A DNA stretch of 15,924 nt from Candidatus Schekmanbacteria bacterium (GCA_003695725.1 RFHX01000013.1:1-15924), one strand, 5' to 3'. Positions 1 to 7,804 are shown, counted from the first letter of the stretch. Numbers and translations: made by a program. The notes: generated by a model not told the origin, from the letters alone.

Positions 1-443
1 CCAACCGTTGCGCCTGTGCCTGCACCAACACTCCCTCTTTCAGGAATCTCCTCTTTAGCATTTTCACATGCAGTATAACCGTCTCTTTCATTTGGCCTTG
101 CTTTAAAATCTCCAATGGCAAGGTCAAAAATAATCGCTGAAGGTACTATAGGTACCTTTACAATTCCCGCATCAAATCCTTTGCCTCTTTCTTCAAGGTA
201 TCTCATCACACCGGAAGAAGCATCAAGACCAAAGGCGCTTCCACCAGAAATACAAATTCCATCAATCTTTTCAACGATGTGGTTTTCTTCAAGTGGTGTG
301 AGCTCTTTCGTCCCTGCTGCATTTCCCAACAATGAATAGGAACAAACCGCTTTATCATCAAAAAGAAAAACCGTACATCCTGTCACACCTTTTAGATCAG
401 TATAATGGCCAATTCTTACACCTCTCAAATTACTGCTCCTCAT
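1..443 (-). CDS. P1 family peptidase (DmpA/S58), 5' part only
   Basis: This is the N-terminal part of a peptidase of the DmpA/S58 family (L-aminopeptidase/D-esterase-like, Ntn-hydrolase fold), running off the left edge of the window. Translation of the minus strand gives family hallmarks: LRGVRIGHYTD near the start, GICISGGSAFGLDASSGVMR in the middle (typical GGSAFGLDAA.GV motif), and GSVGAGTGATVG at the edge (typical VGAGTGATVG motif). About 147 codons are present; the family is usually well over 300 residues, so the Gly-Ser self-cleavage site and nucleophile lie outside the window. The ATG at 443-441 has no ribosome site of its own. A TTG five codons later (428-426) has AGGAG at 440-436 with 7-nt spacing, and starting there would place the conserved VRIGHYTD block right at the N-terminus, so TTG may be the true start. 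It lies just downstream of a strong terminator. The substrate cannot be told. Confidence 0.88.
   Translation of the reverse strand, partial: MRSSNLRGVRIGHYTDLKGVTGCTVFLFDDKAVCSYSLLGNAAGTKELTPLEENHIVEKIDGICISGGSAFGLDASSGVMRYLEERGKGFDAGIVKVPIVPSAIIFDLAIGDFKARPNERDGYTACENAKEEIPERGSVGAGTGATV
436..440 (-). promoter_or_regulatory. ribosome binding site favouring a TTG start for the peptidase
   Basis: AGGAG on the minus strand is followed by 7 nt and then TTG at 428-426, in frame with the peptidase. The ATG at 443 lies upstream of this site and has no Shine-Dalgarno match, so the TTG is the better supported start. Confidence 0.5.
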
Positions 444-451
444 TAATTCAT

Positions 452-491
452 TCAAAAAATAAAAAGGCGAACATTCCGAAATGTCCGCCTT
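452..491 (-). terminator. Rho-independent terminator after the giant secreted protein
   Basis: Read on the minus strand, AAGGCGGACATT and AATGTTCGCCTT form a 12-bp stem (one G-U pair) around a TCGG loop. The stem is followed at once by a T-rich tract (TTTTTATTTTTT). The opposite strand has no T-tract after the stem, so it acts on minus-strand transcription. It lies about 22 nt past the stop of the 1455-residue gene and closes the three-gene envelope unit. The T-tract ends only about 8 nt before the peptidase ATG, so it also sits in the peptidase leader. Confidence 0.88.
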
Positions 492-513
492 CAACACACA
501 GATTTTTCAAACC

Positions 514-3500
514 CTAAGGTTTATTGACAACTTCAACATCATCTATGAGCCATCCTCTAAATCCATTGAACAGGTTATCTACTGTATCAAATGCGAAAAC
601 TATCCTTATATATTCACCCTTATATGCTGAAAGATCCAATTGATAACGATACCAAATAGGAGGTTTGTTGAAACCAGACGATGTATAGGGCTTGTCTTCA
701 CGATTCATTTCAACAACTGGATCAGCATAGGGGTTTAGAAGAAGTATTTCGTCACCTGAAAGAGGATCAAATAAACTTCCACTATGTGCAATAAGAACGC
801 GCATCCTATCATAGCCCATTTGATTCGGATTTACGCCCTCGATTTCAAACCACGATTTAAAGCGCAACTCTGGATTGGATGTTGGAGGAATATAGAAATA
901 TGGAGAATAAATCGCTCCACCGTGAAATAACGATTCAGATATTCCTCCGCTATTTGGATAATCATCTGCCTGTTGCTTACCCATATAATTTCCTGTTGCA
1001 GGGTCGCCGAACCAAAGTACATAATTACCGCTTGGTGGAGATGGTAAAGCACCTCCAGATGTATCGCCCGGCGGCAATGTTACATAAGTGGGCACGGCAC
1101 TATTCACAATTGAAGAAGGATTGTTGATTCTCGACCAACTAATAGTATCTGTTGGGACAGTATCGCTAACAACTGTAACCCATGATTGGTCGGTTTCAAA
1201 ATCATCGGAAAATATTATTGATCCTAACACTTCTGGAACGAGTGAAAAATCTACATTCGATGTATTCGCATTTGGCATTACTGTAATTCCCGTTTGAATT
1301 GACGTTTCATAAGAGTCAGCATAGGCTGTAACAGTAAAGACAGGGATGGGATTGCCTAATGTGTCAGTCACTGGTATTGCATCGATAAAATAAAATCCCT
1401 TTGAATCGGTTTGATCCGTTGCAAAAACACCATTCGTTTGAGGACCACCGCTGATTGATACAACTGCCCCGGGAATTGGGTTACCGCCTTCGTCTGTCAC
1501 TTTACCAGAAACACTCCCCACTACAACAGTTTGCGAAATTGGAGAAAGGGAAGGATTTATTTGAATCGTTGAAGTAATATAATCTACAAAGAAGGATGAT
1601 GTATAACTCTGGTATCCTGACTTATCAACTTGTAAAATGTATTCACCAACAGGCAATCCAAAGGCATAATTGCCATCTGTATTTGAAGTAACAGTTGCAG
1701 TAAAAGGCGATAAATCTGTTATCTCTGACACTGAAAGGGTTGCCCCAGATATACTTTGTTGAGTCTGAACATCGATTACCTTACCAAAAAGATTTGCAAG
1801 ACTGACTTCCACCGAACCTTTCAGTGTACTGTCTTCTGATGAAACTGCTTCAACTTCAGCTTTGCCATCCGGGGGAATATCTGAAGGAGCTGTATAAAGT
1901 CCATTCGATGTAATCGTGCCAAAGCTGTTTCCACCTTTGACACTCCAAACTACAGATTGATTATCAAGACCTGTTACATATGCTTTAAATTGCTCAGTCT
2001 CCTCTTGAGGAACAAAAGGATTACTTGGGCTGACAAAGATCTCCTTAGGAATCGGGAAATTAATCTTATTTGAAGTAAGTTCCGCCGTTACAGCCAAAGG
2101 AGTATATAGAGAAGGTGAAATATTTGTTGATAAATAAACCTCTATCGTCCCTTCTTTTGCAAGCAAATTGGCTGGCACAAGAGCATGTATAGTCGTATCA
2201 TTTATATACTCAGTAGTTACTGCCTGTCCACCCACAGACGCCACAAGGCTGGAAGTAAAATTGACTCCCTTGATTTCCATATTGATGTAATCATTACCGC
2301 CTTCATTAATAAGTGATAAGAGATCCATCGAGCCGATAGTTGGCGCATTTGTTGGCAATGGAGGGGCAGTTAGACGAGTAACTGCGCTATATCTATTCAA
2401 AACATACAAGTTATTGCAAAGGTCGAGTTCAATGCCTTCAAGAGTATCGAATGTACTATGATCGAGCTCACCTAAACTGTTTCCATCTGGGTCAAAAACT
2501 TCAATATGGTCAGAACGCTCTGCTACATAGACATTGCCTTTATAATCAACTGCAACTCCCGTAGTTCCCCAATGTGTCGTCGTTGCAAATGAAGATGGAG
2601 TACTTCCTCCTGCAGGAACCTTATAAATTGTATCTCCATCATCTTCTGTAATAAAAAGGTCTCCAAATAAATTGAAGTCTATACCATTTATACTTGAACT
2701 TAGTGACGCAACAACCGTGCCCGTCCCTCCTGAAGGTGAAAATTTCAAAACTTCACCGTTATATTTATCTGCTATATAAACATTCCCATCAGGACCAATA
2801 GCGACACCCCTTGCTTCTGTAACTGTTGTTATAAAATTAGTTATTGGCGTATCAGAACCAGCAGGTATTTTTATCAATCTGTCAGGCGGATTATAACTGC
2901 TTTCAGCTAAAACTTCGGCTACAAATAGGTCTCCATCTTCATTCATTTCAAGCCCTCTTACATCTTCAACCTTATCAGAAAGAAGCGTTTTTACACCTGT
3001 TGGTGATATTTTTGTAATATCTCCAGGACCGCCGGCAGATCTCGATGTAACATAGAAATCTCCATTACCGTCATAGAGTTTATCTGTACATATTCCTCGA
3101 GTTGTGTCTTCTCCTCCAATATTATCCACATAAAGCGTCTCATCAAAGGGAGGAACGATGGTTATAGTAAGTGGATTTGATTTTGAATCACTACCTTTTA
3201 CTTTTACCGCAACTTTACAAGTACCAAAGGGCAATCCATCAGGTATATCCACAAGAATTCTGTCAGTCCTTACATCAACAATCGTGCCGTCAAGAGGAGT
3301 CCATCCAGTGGCAACGGTTGGTTCAAATTTAACCTCCAATGTATTGGATATCGAAAATGCCTGAGCTGGGGTTAGAGGATTTGAAAAAGCTCCATTGCTA
3401 AAATCATCGGTTGTAGAAATAGCAAGAAGATTATAGATAGAAAGCATCGACATATCCGGTGCGGTTAATGAAATATTGAAGACAGGAGCAGTCAGTATAA

Positions 3501-4881
3501 CTTTTGCCGTATCTGAAACTGCACTGTCTTCCGAGCTTTGCGCACGCACGATGACAGTTGAAGTCAATGGCATTATAGATGGTGCTGTATATAACCCGCT
3601 TGTATCTATTGAGCCCAATGTCCCGTCATCTCCATCGATTGACCAGATGACTGAAGTGTCGGAAATCGCTCCAACCACCGTTGCGCTAAACTGCTGTGAT
3701 TCCCCAAGATTGAGCTCTGCTGTTGATGGCGAAACAGTCACTTTAAGTTGTGGAATTATATCGACTTCTGCATAATCATAAATGAAACCAGGCTTTTCAT
3801 CTTCTAAAGAAGCCTTCAAAATACCCGCTATTAGAGCCTTTTTACTTGGAGCTTTTTTAGGAGCTTCATAAAGGCCGTTTTTACTGATCGAACCATATTT
3901 TTCTTCCCATAACTTAAGCAGTTTGTCTTTTTCTGCTTTTGATAAGGAAAAGAAATCTTTCAATTTCGATTTCAAATCGCTTGATTTAGGCATTACAAAA
4001 AGGTAGAGAGGATTTGCTACATCTGTAATAACTCCTGACACCTCTATATTGAACTTCTTTTTCTCTTTTATACGGACTATGGCAGAAGCAGGAGTAATAG
4101 AAACACTGGGGGGGATATCAACGCGAGTAAGAAAGATTACAACAGGCTCTGGCTCCGGTTCATTTGCACCTACAGGCACAGCATCAACACCTTTTTTAAC
4201 GCCCTCAAAGATTACATTGCCCTGTCCATTCTCTTGGTCGAATGCCTCAAGAAAAACTGTGTATTCCCCTATGGGTACATTGAAAATCAATTCTCTACTT
4301 TCACTGAAATTGACAGGTCCTGCTGTAAATTTCTTCCCCTTCAATGGTGAATCTTCTTTTACGGCAACTCCTTTGACAGATTTGACATCTTCAGGTATCT
4401 GCTGAGCTCTTGCCGAACGGCCTTTATCTTTCCACTTTACCCGAAGAAGAAGCCTTCCTCTTTGGTTCTTCTGCGGTTTTAGAACTGCTCTTGCCGCTTT
4501 GATTTTTGCTTGGGAATAACCTGATAGTTTTACACTAATATTTACTTTCATTTTAGAAGCTACATATTTGGGAGCCCGATACTTTCCTTTCTTATTTATC
4601 TTTCCAACTTCCTTGTTTCCCCATTTTATTCCGTTCACATACCATACAGCTTTGCCATACTTCTCTGCTGATTTAAATAATTCTCCCTTATTCTTATCTT
4701 TCAAACGAAAGTGTTTGATTTTGCCGGCTCTAATTTTTGTCTTTGCAGGAACAATTTTCAGGTCCAAAGCGCGTAAAGATAAACTTGACCTATGACTGGA
4801 TGCTGAAGCAGAAATTACAGAATAAGAAATCAAAACCAACGAAAGTATAAAGATATTCAAAAACCTTGTCTTTCCAATCAC
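514..4881 (-). CDS. giant secreted multidomain protein (Ig-like, NHL propeller, MAM-like)
   Basis: A 1455-residue secreted or surface protein of unknown specific function, probably adhesive or structural. Visible architecture: signal peptide 1-27; a very basic segment about 40-185 starting with a degenerate Ig-like domain; bacterial Ig-like domains at about 258-378, 378-463 and 945-1030, each with a G-x-Y-x-AP motif (GLYEAP 336-341, GLYTAP 429-434 and 994-999; GKYRAP 99-104 in the first domain); an IPT/TIG-like stretch near 470-577; an NHL-type six-bladed propeller about 580-840 (for example GVAIGPDGNVYIAD); a second TIG-like domain about 845-945; two carboxypeptidase-regulatory-like domains about 1031-1112 and 1121-1215; and a C-terminal jelly roll about 1220-1455 resembling the MAM-like domain of immune inhibitor A proteases (SDDFE, GWLIDDVEV). 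No protease active site, sortase or other sorting signal was seen. The start is GTG, with AAGGGG about 9 nt upstream. It is last in a three-gene unit and is followed by a terminator. Confidence 0.88.
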   Translation of the reverse strand: MIGKTRFLNIFILSLVLISYSVISASASSHRSSLSLRALDLKIVPAKTKIRAGKIKHFRLKDKNKGELFKSAEKYGKAVWYVNGIKWGNKEVGKINKKGKYRAPKYVASKMKVNISVKLSGYSQAKIKAARAVLKPQKNQRGRLLLRVKWKDKGRSARAQQIPEDVKSVKGVAVKEDSPLKGKKFTAGPVNFSESRELIFNVPIGEYTVFLEAFDQENGQGNVIFEGVKKGVDAVPVGANEPEPEPVVIFLTRVDIPPSVSITPASAIVRIKEKKKFNIEVSGVITDVANPLYLFVMPKSSDLKSKLKDFFSLSKAEKDKLLKLWEEKYGSISKNGLYEAPKKAPSKKALIAGILKASLEDEKPGFIYDYAEVDIIPQLKVTVSPSTAELNLGESQQFSATVVGAISDTSVIWSIDGDDGTLGSIDTSGLYTAPSIMPLTSTVIVRAQSSEDSAVSDTAKVILTAPVFNISLTAPDMSMLSIYNLLAISTTDDFSNGAFSNPLTPAQAFSISNTLEVKFEPTVATGWTPLDGTIVDVRTDRILVDIPDGLPFGTCKVAVKVKGSDSKSNPLTITIVPPFDETLYVDNIGGEDTTRGICTDKLYDGNGDFYVTSRSAGGPGDITKISPTGVKTLLSDKVEDVRGLEMNEDGDLFVAEVLAESSYNPPDRLIKIPAGSDTPITNFITTVTEARGVAIGPDGNVYIADKYNGEVLKFSPSGGTGTVVASLSSSINGIDFNLFGDLFITEDDGDTIYKVPAGGSTPSSFATTTHWGTTGVAVDYKGNVYVAERSDHIEVFDPDGNSLGELDHSTFDTLEGIELDLCNNLYVLNRYSAVTRLTAPPLPTNAPTIGSMDLLSLINEGGNDYINMEIKGVNFTSSLVASVGGQAVTTEYINDTTIHALVPANLLAKEGTIEVYLSTNISPSLYTPLAVTAELTSNKINFPIPKEIFVSPSNPFVPQEETEQFKAYVTGLDNQSVVWSVKGGNSFGTITSNGLYTAPSDIPPDGKAEVEAVSSEDSTLKGSVEVSLANLFGKVIDVQTQQSISGATLSVSEITDLSPFTATVTSNTDGNYAFGLPVGEYILQVDKSGYQSYTSSFFVDYITSTIQINPSLSPISQTVVVGSVSGKVTDEGGNPIPGAVVSISGGPQTNGVFATDQTDSKGFYFIDAIPVTDTLGNPIPVFTVTAYADSYETSIQTGITVMPNANTSNVDFSLVPEVLGSIIFSDDFETDQSWVTVVSDTVPTDTISWSRINNPSSIVNSAVPTYVTLPPGDTSGGALPSPPSGNYVLWFGDPATGNYMGKQQADDYPNSGGISESLFHGGAIYSPYFYIPPTSNPELRFKSWFEIEGVNPNQMGYDRMRVLIAHSGSLFDPLSGDEILLLNPYADPVVEMNREDKPYTSSGFNKPPIWYRYQLDLSAYKGEYIRIVFAFDTVDNLFNGFRGWLIDDVEVVNKP

Positions 4882-4936
4882 TTAAAACTACCCCTTTTTT
4901 ATTAAATTTTTCTTTGATCAAATATGAGATTATCAA

Positions 4937-6040
4937 CTAAAATCTTATTATTATTTTCCCCTTTGGTTTTGGCTTCTCTTCTATAACTCCGCCTTTCTGT
5001 CCCGGAGCTTTACCTCCTGTGCCGCCTTCTCCCGGAGTTTGTTGGGGAGGTTCGTTAAATTCTTCACCTCCTGTAGGAGTCTCCTCACCTGTAGGCGCCT
5101 CTATGCCTCCTGTCGGCTCTCCTAATTCACCGCCTCCTGTTTCACCTGCGCCCTCTCCGCCTCCTGTTGCTTCAGGAGCACCTTCTCCTGCAAATTCACC
5201 TTCTTCTCCACCAACACCTTCACCTCCTCCGGCACCTTCAGTGCCAGTTCCCGTCGTAGTCCTTGTTTCACCAGCTACTTCACCAGTCCCTTCTGTGCCG
5301 CCTTCTTCAGTGCCGCCTCCTGTTTCACCTGTCCCTTCTCCGCCTCCACCGGCTCTAAAAGACCTTCTCATCTTTGGATTGACAGTTTTATCTCCGCCTA
5401 TGTTTGTATCCTGAAACAATTGCTTCATATCTTCCATTCTGATAGGCCTTGGCTCAATCGGAGGCACTCCAGCTTCAACGAGCGTCCAAAGGTCTTCTGA
5501 CACAGCAACCTTTACTCCCGGTATCTCAACATTCTCAACTTCAACCACTCCATCTATAACGAAAACCTTCGTCTTTTTTTCATTTTCAACCCATACGAAA
5601 AACTGAGTTCCACGCACAGCCGCCAAAGCGGTAGGTGTGCGAACTTCATATTCCGTTTTTTCACCGCTTATTTTTCCTACAAGCACCCTTAATTTTCCTT
5701 TCATAAGTCGATAAACTGACTTATTGGTCTTCGTTGCTTCATCCTTTTCCTGCATAACAACCTCAACACGGGCATTTTCAGAAATGTTCATTACACTCTC
5801 GTCATTGAAGAGAATCTTTACCTTAGAATCATCTCCAGTTTCAATAACATCCTTTTCATAAAGACGGCTTCTAACACGAAGTTTAATCTTTTTTTGCGGC
5901 TCTTCAGCGCGAGTTACTTTCACATCGCCTTTTACAGCAAGGGCACGTCCTACAACCTTTGCGGCTTCTACTTTTATTGAAATTAGGAAGATAAGTAGAA
6001 AAGCACTCAGTAGAAAAGAATTGAAATACTTGGTTTTCAT
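4937..6040 (-). CDS. periplasmic or secreted FecR-domain protein with Gly/Glu-rich tail
   Basis: A 367-residue exported protein with a FecR domain. Residues 1-26 form a signal peptide (cleavage likely after VEA). The FecR domain covers about 28-190, with the familiar run LYEKDVIETGDDSKVKI, then ESVMNISENARVEV, the core TPTALAAVRGTQFFV at 136-149, and VFVIDGVVEVEN. Unlike classical FecR, which is an anti-sigma protein with a cytoplasmic N-terminus, this copy starts with a signal peptide, has no sigma-interacting segment, and no ECF sigma gene is nearby. It is better seen as a free-standing FecR-type ligand or scaffold module. Residues 230-355 are a low-complexity Gly/Glu/Thr/Pro tail, and the protein ends in a short basic and hydrophobic strand, KPKGKIIIRF. 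The ATG has AGGGG upstream. It lies between the barrel gene (59-nt gap) and the giant surface protein (55-nt gap), probably in one operon, with its own possible promoter. Confidence 0.9.
   Translation of the reverse strand: MKTKYFNSFLLSAFLLIFLISIKVEAAKVVGRALAVKGDVKVTRAEEPQKKIKLRVRSRLYEKDVIETGDDSKVKILFNDESVMNISENARVEVVMQEKDEATKTNKSVYRLMKGKLRVLVGKISGEKTEYEVRTPTALAAVRGTQFFVWVENEKKTKVFVIDGVVEVENVEIPGVKVAVSEDLWTLVEAGVPPIEPRPIRMEDMKQLFQDTNIGGDKTVNPKMRRSFRAGGGGEGTGETGGGTEEGGTEGTGEVAGETRTTTGTGTEGAGGGEGVGGEEGEFAGEGAPEATGGGEGAGETGGGELGEPTGGIEAPTGEETPTGGEEFNEPPQQTPGEGGTGGKAPGQKGGVIEEKPKPKGKIIIRF
4976..5353 (-). repeat. coding low-complexity Gly/Glu-rich repeat tract
   Basis: This stretch encodes residues 230-355 of the FecR-domain protein as irregular repeats built from G, E, T, A and P (for example GTGETGGG and GAGETGGG). 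At DNA level a 19-nt direct repeat, CCGCCTCCTGTTTCACCTG on the plus strand, occurs at 5130-5148 and 5313-5331. The tract is visibly richer in G+C than the surroundings because of Gly, Ala and Pro codons. Such tracts can change length by slippage or recombination. Confidence 0.75.
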
Positions 6041-6062
6041 TTTCTTACCCCTATATGAATAT

Positions 6063-6090
6063 ATTATATTCCTTATTTATACTCTATCAA
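6063..6090 (-). promoter_or_regulatory. possible promoter of the FecR-domain gene
   Basis: In the 59-nt gap before the FecR gene, the minus strand reads TTGATA (6090-6085), a 16-nt spacer, then a perfect TATAAT (6068-6063), about 23 nt before the ATG. The bases just upstream of the -10 (AAGGAATATAAT) match those of the promoter ahead of the barrel gene (TAGGAATATAAT). It would allow the FecR and giant-protein genes to be expressed apart from the barrel. AT-rich DNA makes chance matches likely. Confidence 0.45.
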
Positions 6091-6099
6091 GACAATAGA

Positions 6100-7635
6100 C
6101 TAAAACCTCGCTTTCAAATTAAATGAGGTTATTTCTCTGTCATAGTTGTAAAGAGCAACTGTTGAATCATCGACTATGCGATTAAACTTGAATGATAAAC
6201 TCAAATAATCATTGAGTTTTTTAGTAAACTCAATCGACCAGTCATATTCCTTATCGCGTCTTCTCTTGTTTATTATTGAAATAGAGTTTATATGTTCATA
6301 AATGCGCCTTGTATATCCAAAATCACCGTCAAATGACATTTCAAAGGGAAGAGGAATATGAATGGCGCTCCCGACATCGATTCCATTATAATCCCAGTCA
6401 CTACCTCGCGCATTGTCCTTATCCTGCGAATAATAAAGCCGCAAATAGGCATTATTCTTCATAAAAAAGATATACTGTGAAAGCCCCCAATTGTAATTTA
6501 CTGCATCACGCTCATAAGGGACATCCCTTTCATCCTGTAAATAATCCTTATCCTGATACCTAAAAAATGCCTGAAGCATTGCTCTATCACTTTGAATCCA
6601 TGTGATTGAGGGAAGAAGAGAATGGGCTTCGAGATATCTTGTTTCATCTAATTCATAATAATTGAAAGAATACATTACATTAAACCGAAGTGGCTTAGCA
6701 ATACGATAAGAAAAATTTACTCCAAGCTGATTTCCCGTTATATTATATCCCCGTAACTGCCTATGGACCGATTGATAAAATGAATATCGTCCTGTTGCCT
6801 GAAAATTGTCTGTATTTATAAATCTATATGTGCCTCCTAAATAAAAAACCCCCTTCCAATCACCTCTGCCGGAAATCCTCACTCCTGGAACGGATTCAGA
6901 TGGCTTCAAAGTTACATTATCATCATACTGCCAGCTCAAATCAGCAAATATCGTCCAAGGCTTTGCCGCCCGAACTTTTGCATCAATAGCTGAAATGAAT
7001 TTCTTTGCTGACTCCCCTTTTTTACTTTTAGGTATTTCTTTTTCCACAGACTTGAAATAGGGTCTTGCCTCTGAATATCGCTGAAGACGATAAAGGGCAA
7101 CACCAATATAATAGTCTGATGCCGCTTTTACAGATTTATCAATCTTTTCAGCTTCCTTGAAAAAATCGATAGCTTCCTCAAACTTATCCTGCCTGAAACG
7201 GATAAGTCCCTGATAATAAGGAACTCTTCCATCCTTTGCCATTGCTTTACGCACAGATTCTAATCCAGCAAAGGCTTCATCATAGTCTCCAGTATTGAGG
7301 AGTGAGACAGACCTTTCAAATATGGCGTTAGGATTGTTTGGCGATAGCTTCAAAGCTCTATCAAGAACATCGAGTGCATCATCAAATTCTTTCAACAGAT
7401 TATATGTCTGTCCTAATTTGATAAGCATTGCCACATTTTCAGGATCACCTTCAAGCCCCTTTTCAAGATGGACTGCCGCGGCTTCATAATCGCCGTCATC
7501 AAATGCAAGAAGAGCTTTGGAAAATTCAATCTCAGATACATCTGCAGCATTTACAAAAAAAGACAGAGATAAGGAAAAAATTAAAATCGATAAAAGAAAA
7601 TATAGAATTCGGTTACTTTGAAAGGAAACAAACAT
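6100..7635 (-). CDS. TPR-repeat outer-membrane beta-barrel protein
   Basis: A 511-residue exported protein. Residues 1-30 are a signal peptide ending in VNA. Residues about 33-205 are five or so TPR repeats (pairs such as GDYEAAAVHLEKGLEGDPEN and EFDDALDVLDRALKLSPNNP). From about 227 the sequence turns into alternating aromatic and polar strands (WTIFADLSWQYDDNVTLKP onward) and ends in FNLKARF, with the C-terminal Phe usual for beta-barrels inserted in the outer membrane. TPR plus barrel is the plan of Slam-type surface lipoprotein exporters (DUF560) and of polysaccharide secretins such as PgaA and BcsC; this barrel of about 285 residues fits the Slam-like size but no family is proven. The longest frame starts with ATG at 7650, yet GGGAGG at 7648-7643 lies inside it and gives 7-nt spacing to the ATG at 7635, so the latter was chosen. 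First gene of the envelope unit. Confidence 0.87.
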   Translation of the reverse strand: MFVSFQSNRILYFLLSILIFSLSLSFFVNAADVSEIEFSKALLAFDDGDYEAAAVHLEKGLEGDPENVAMLIKLGQTYNLLKEFDDALDVLDRALKLSPNNPNAIFERSVSLLNTGDYDEAFAGLESVRKAMAKDGRVPYYQGLIRFRQDKFEEAIDFFKEAEKIDKSVKAASDYYIGVALYRLQRYSEARPYFKSVEKEIPKSKKGESAKKFISAIDAKVRAAKPWTIFADLSWQYDDNVTLKPSESVPGVRISGRGDWKGVFYLGGTYRFINTDNFQATGRYSFYQSVHRQLRGYNITGNQLGVNFSYRIAKPLRFNVMYSFNYYELDETRYLEAHSLLPSITWIQSDRAMLQAFFRYQDKDYLQDERDVPYERDAVNYNWGLSQYIFFMKNNAYLRLYYSQDKDNARGSDWDYNGIDVGSAIHIPLPFEMSFDGDFGYTRRIYEHINSISIINKRRRDKEYDWSIEFTKKLNDYLSLSFKFNRIVDDSTVALYNYDREITSFNLKARF

Positions 7636-7642
7636 TATTATG

Positions 7643-7648
7643 CCTCCC
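7643..7648 (-). promoter_or_regulatory. ribosome binding site fixing the barrel-protein start at 7635
   Basis: GGGAGG on the minus strand stands 7 nt before the ATG at 7635-7633. It falls within the first codons of the longer reading that begins at 7650, and no comparable site precedes 7650. Confidence 0.75.
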
Positions 7649-7674
7649 ATAAAAGGTACAGAGGTAGTTTTTAA

Positions 7675-7724
7675 ATTATATTCCTATTCTTAAATTTGTA
7701 TCAAGATGTTATTATTAATGTCAA
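7675..7724 (-). promoter_or_regulatory. promoter(s) for the three-gene envelope unit
   Basis: On the minus strand a TTGATA (7704-7699) is followed after 18 nt by a perfect TATAAT (7680-7675), placing a start about 30 nt before the barrel gene ATG. A perfect TTGACA (7724-7719) lies just upstream, with TACAAA 18 nt away (7700-7695), so a second, overlapping promoter is possible. The sites lie in the 169-nt gap shared with the divergent cyclase gene. Position, spacing and hexamer quality all fit a sigma70-type promoter. Confidence 0.65.
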
Positions 7725-7767
7725 TAAGTTAAAGCAACAAAAAGAAAATAATTTTTTTAAAATCAGT

Positions 7768-7797
7768 TTGCATTTTTGAATGCTTTGGCAATATTAT
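7768..7797 (+). promoter_or_regulatory. weak promoter and palindrome before the cyclase gene
   Basis: The plus strand shows TTGCAT (7768-7773), an 18-nt spacer and TATTAT (7792-7797). A perfect 5-bp inverted repeat, GCATT-TTTG-AATGC (7770-7783), overlaps the -35 and spacer and could be an operator or chance. If used, this promoter would start the transcript almost on the ATG. The -35 is a poor match. Confidence 0.25.
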
Positions 7798-7804
7798 TTT
7801 ACCT

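Noticed and set aside
4049-4405. 118-residue plus-strand frame inside the giant protein gene
   Set aside because: The opposite frame encodes clear Ig-like and basic segments of a well-supported protein; this frame shows no family signature.
4976-5353. Locally higher G+C, as if a transferred island
   Set aside because: It is fully explained by Gly, Ala and Pro codons of the low-complexity tail within an otherwise ordinary gene.
5019-5414. Proline-rich 131-residue open frame on the plus strand opposite the FecR tail
   Set aside because: It is the mirror of the Gly/Glu-rich repeat coding on the other strand; it has no ribosome site and no recognisable domain.
7636-7650. Upstream ATG at 7650 as the start of the barrel protein
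   Set aside because: The ribosome site GGGAGG lies inside these codons and is correctly spaced for the ATG at 7635 instead.
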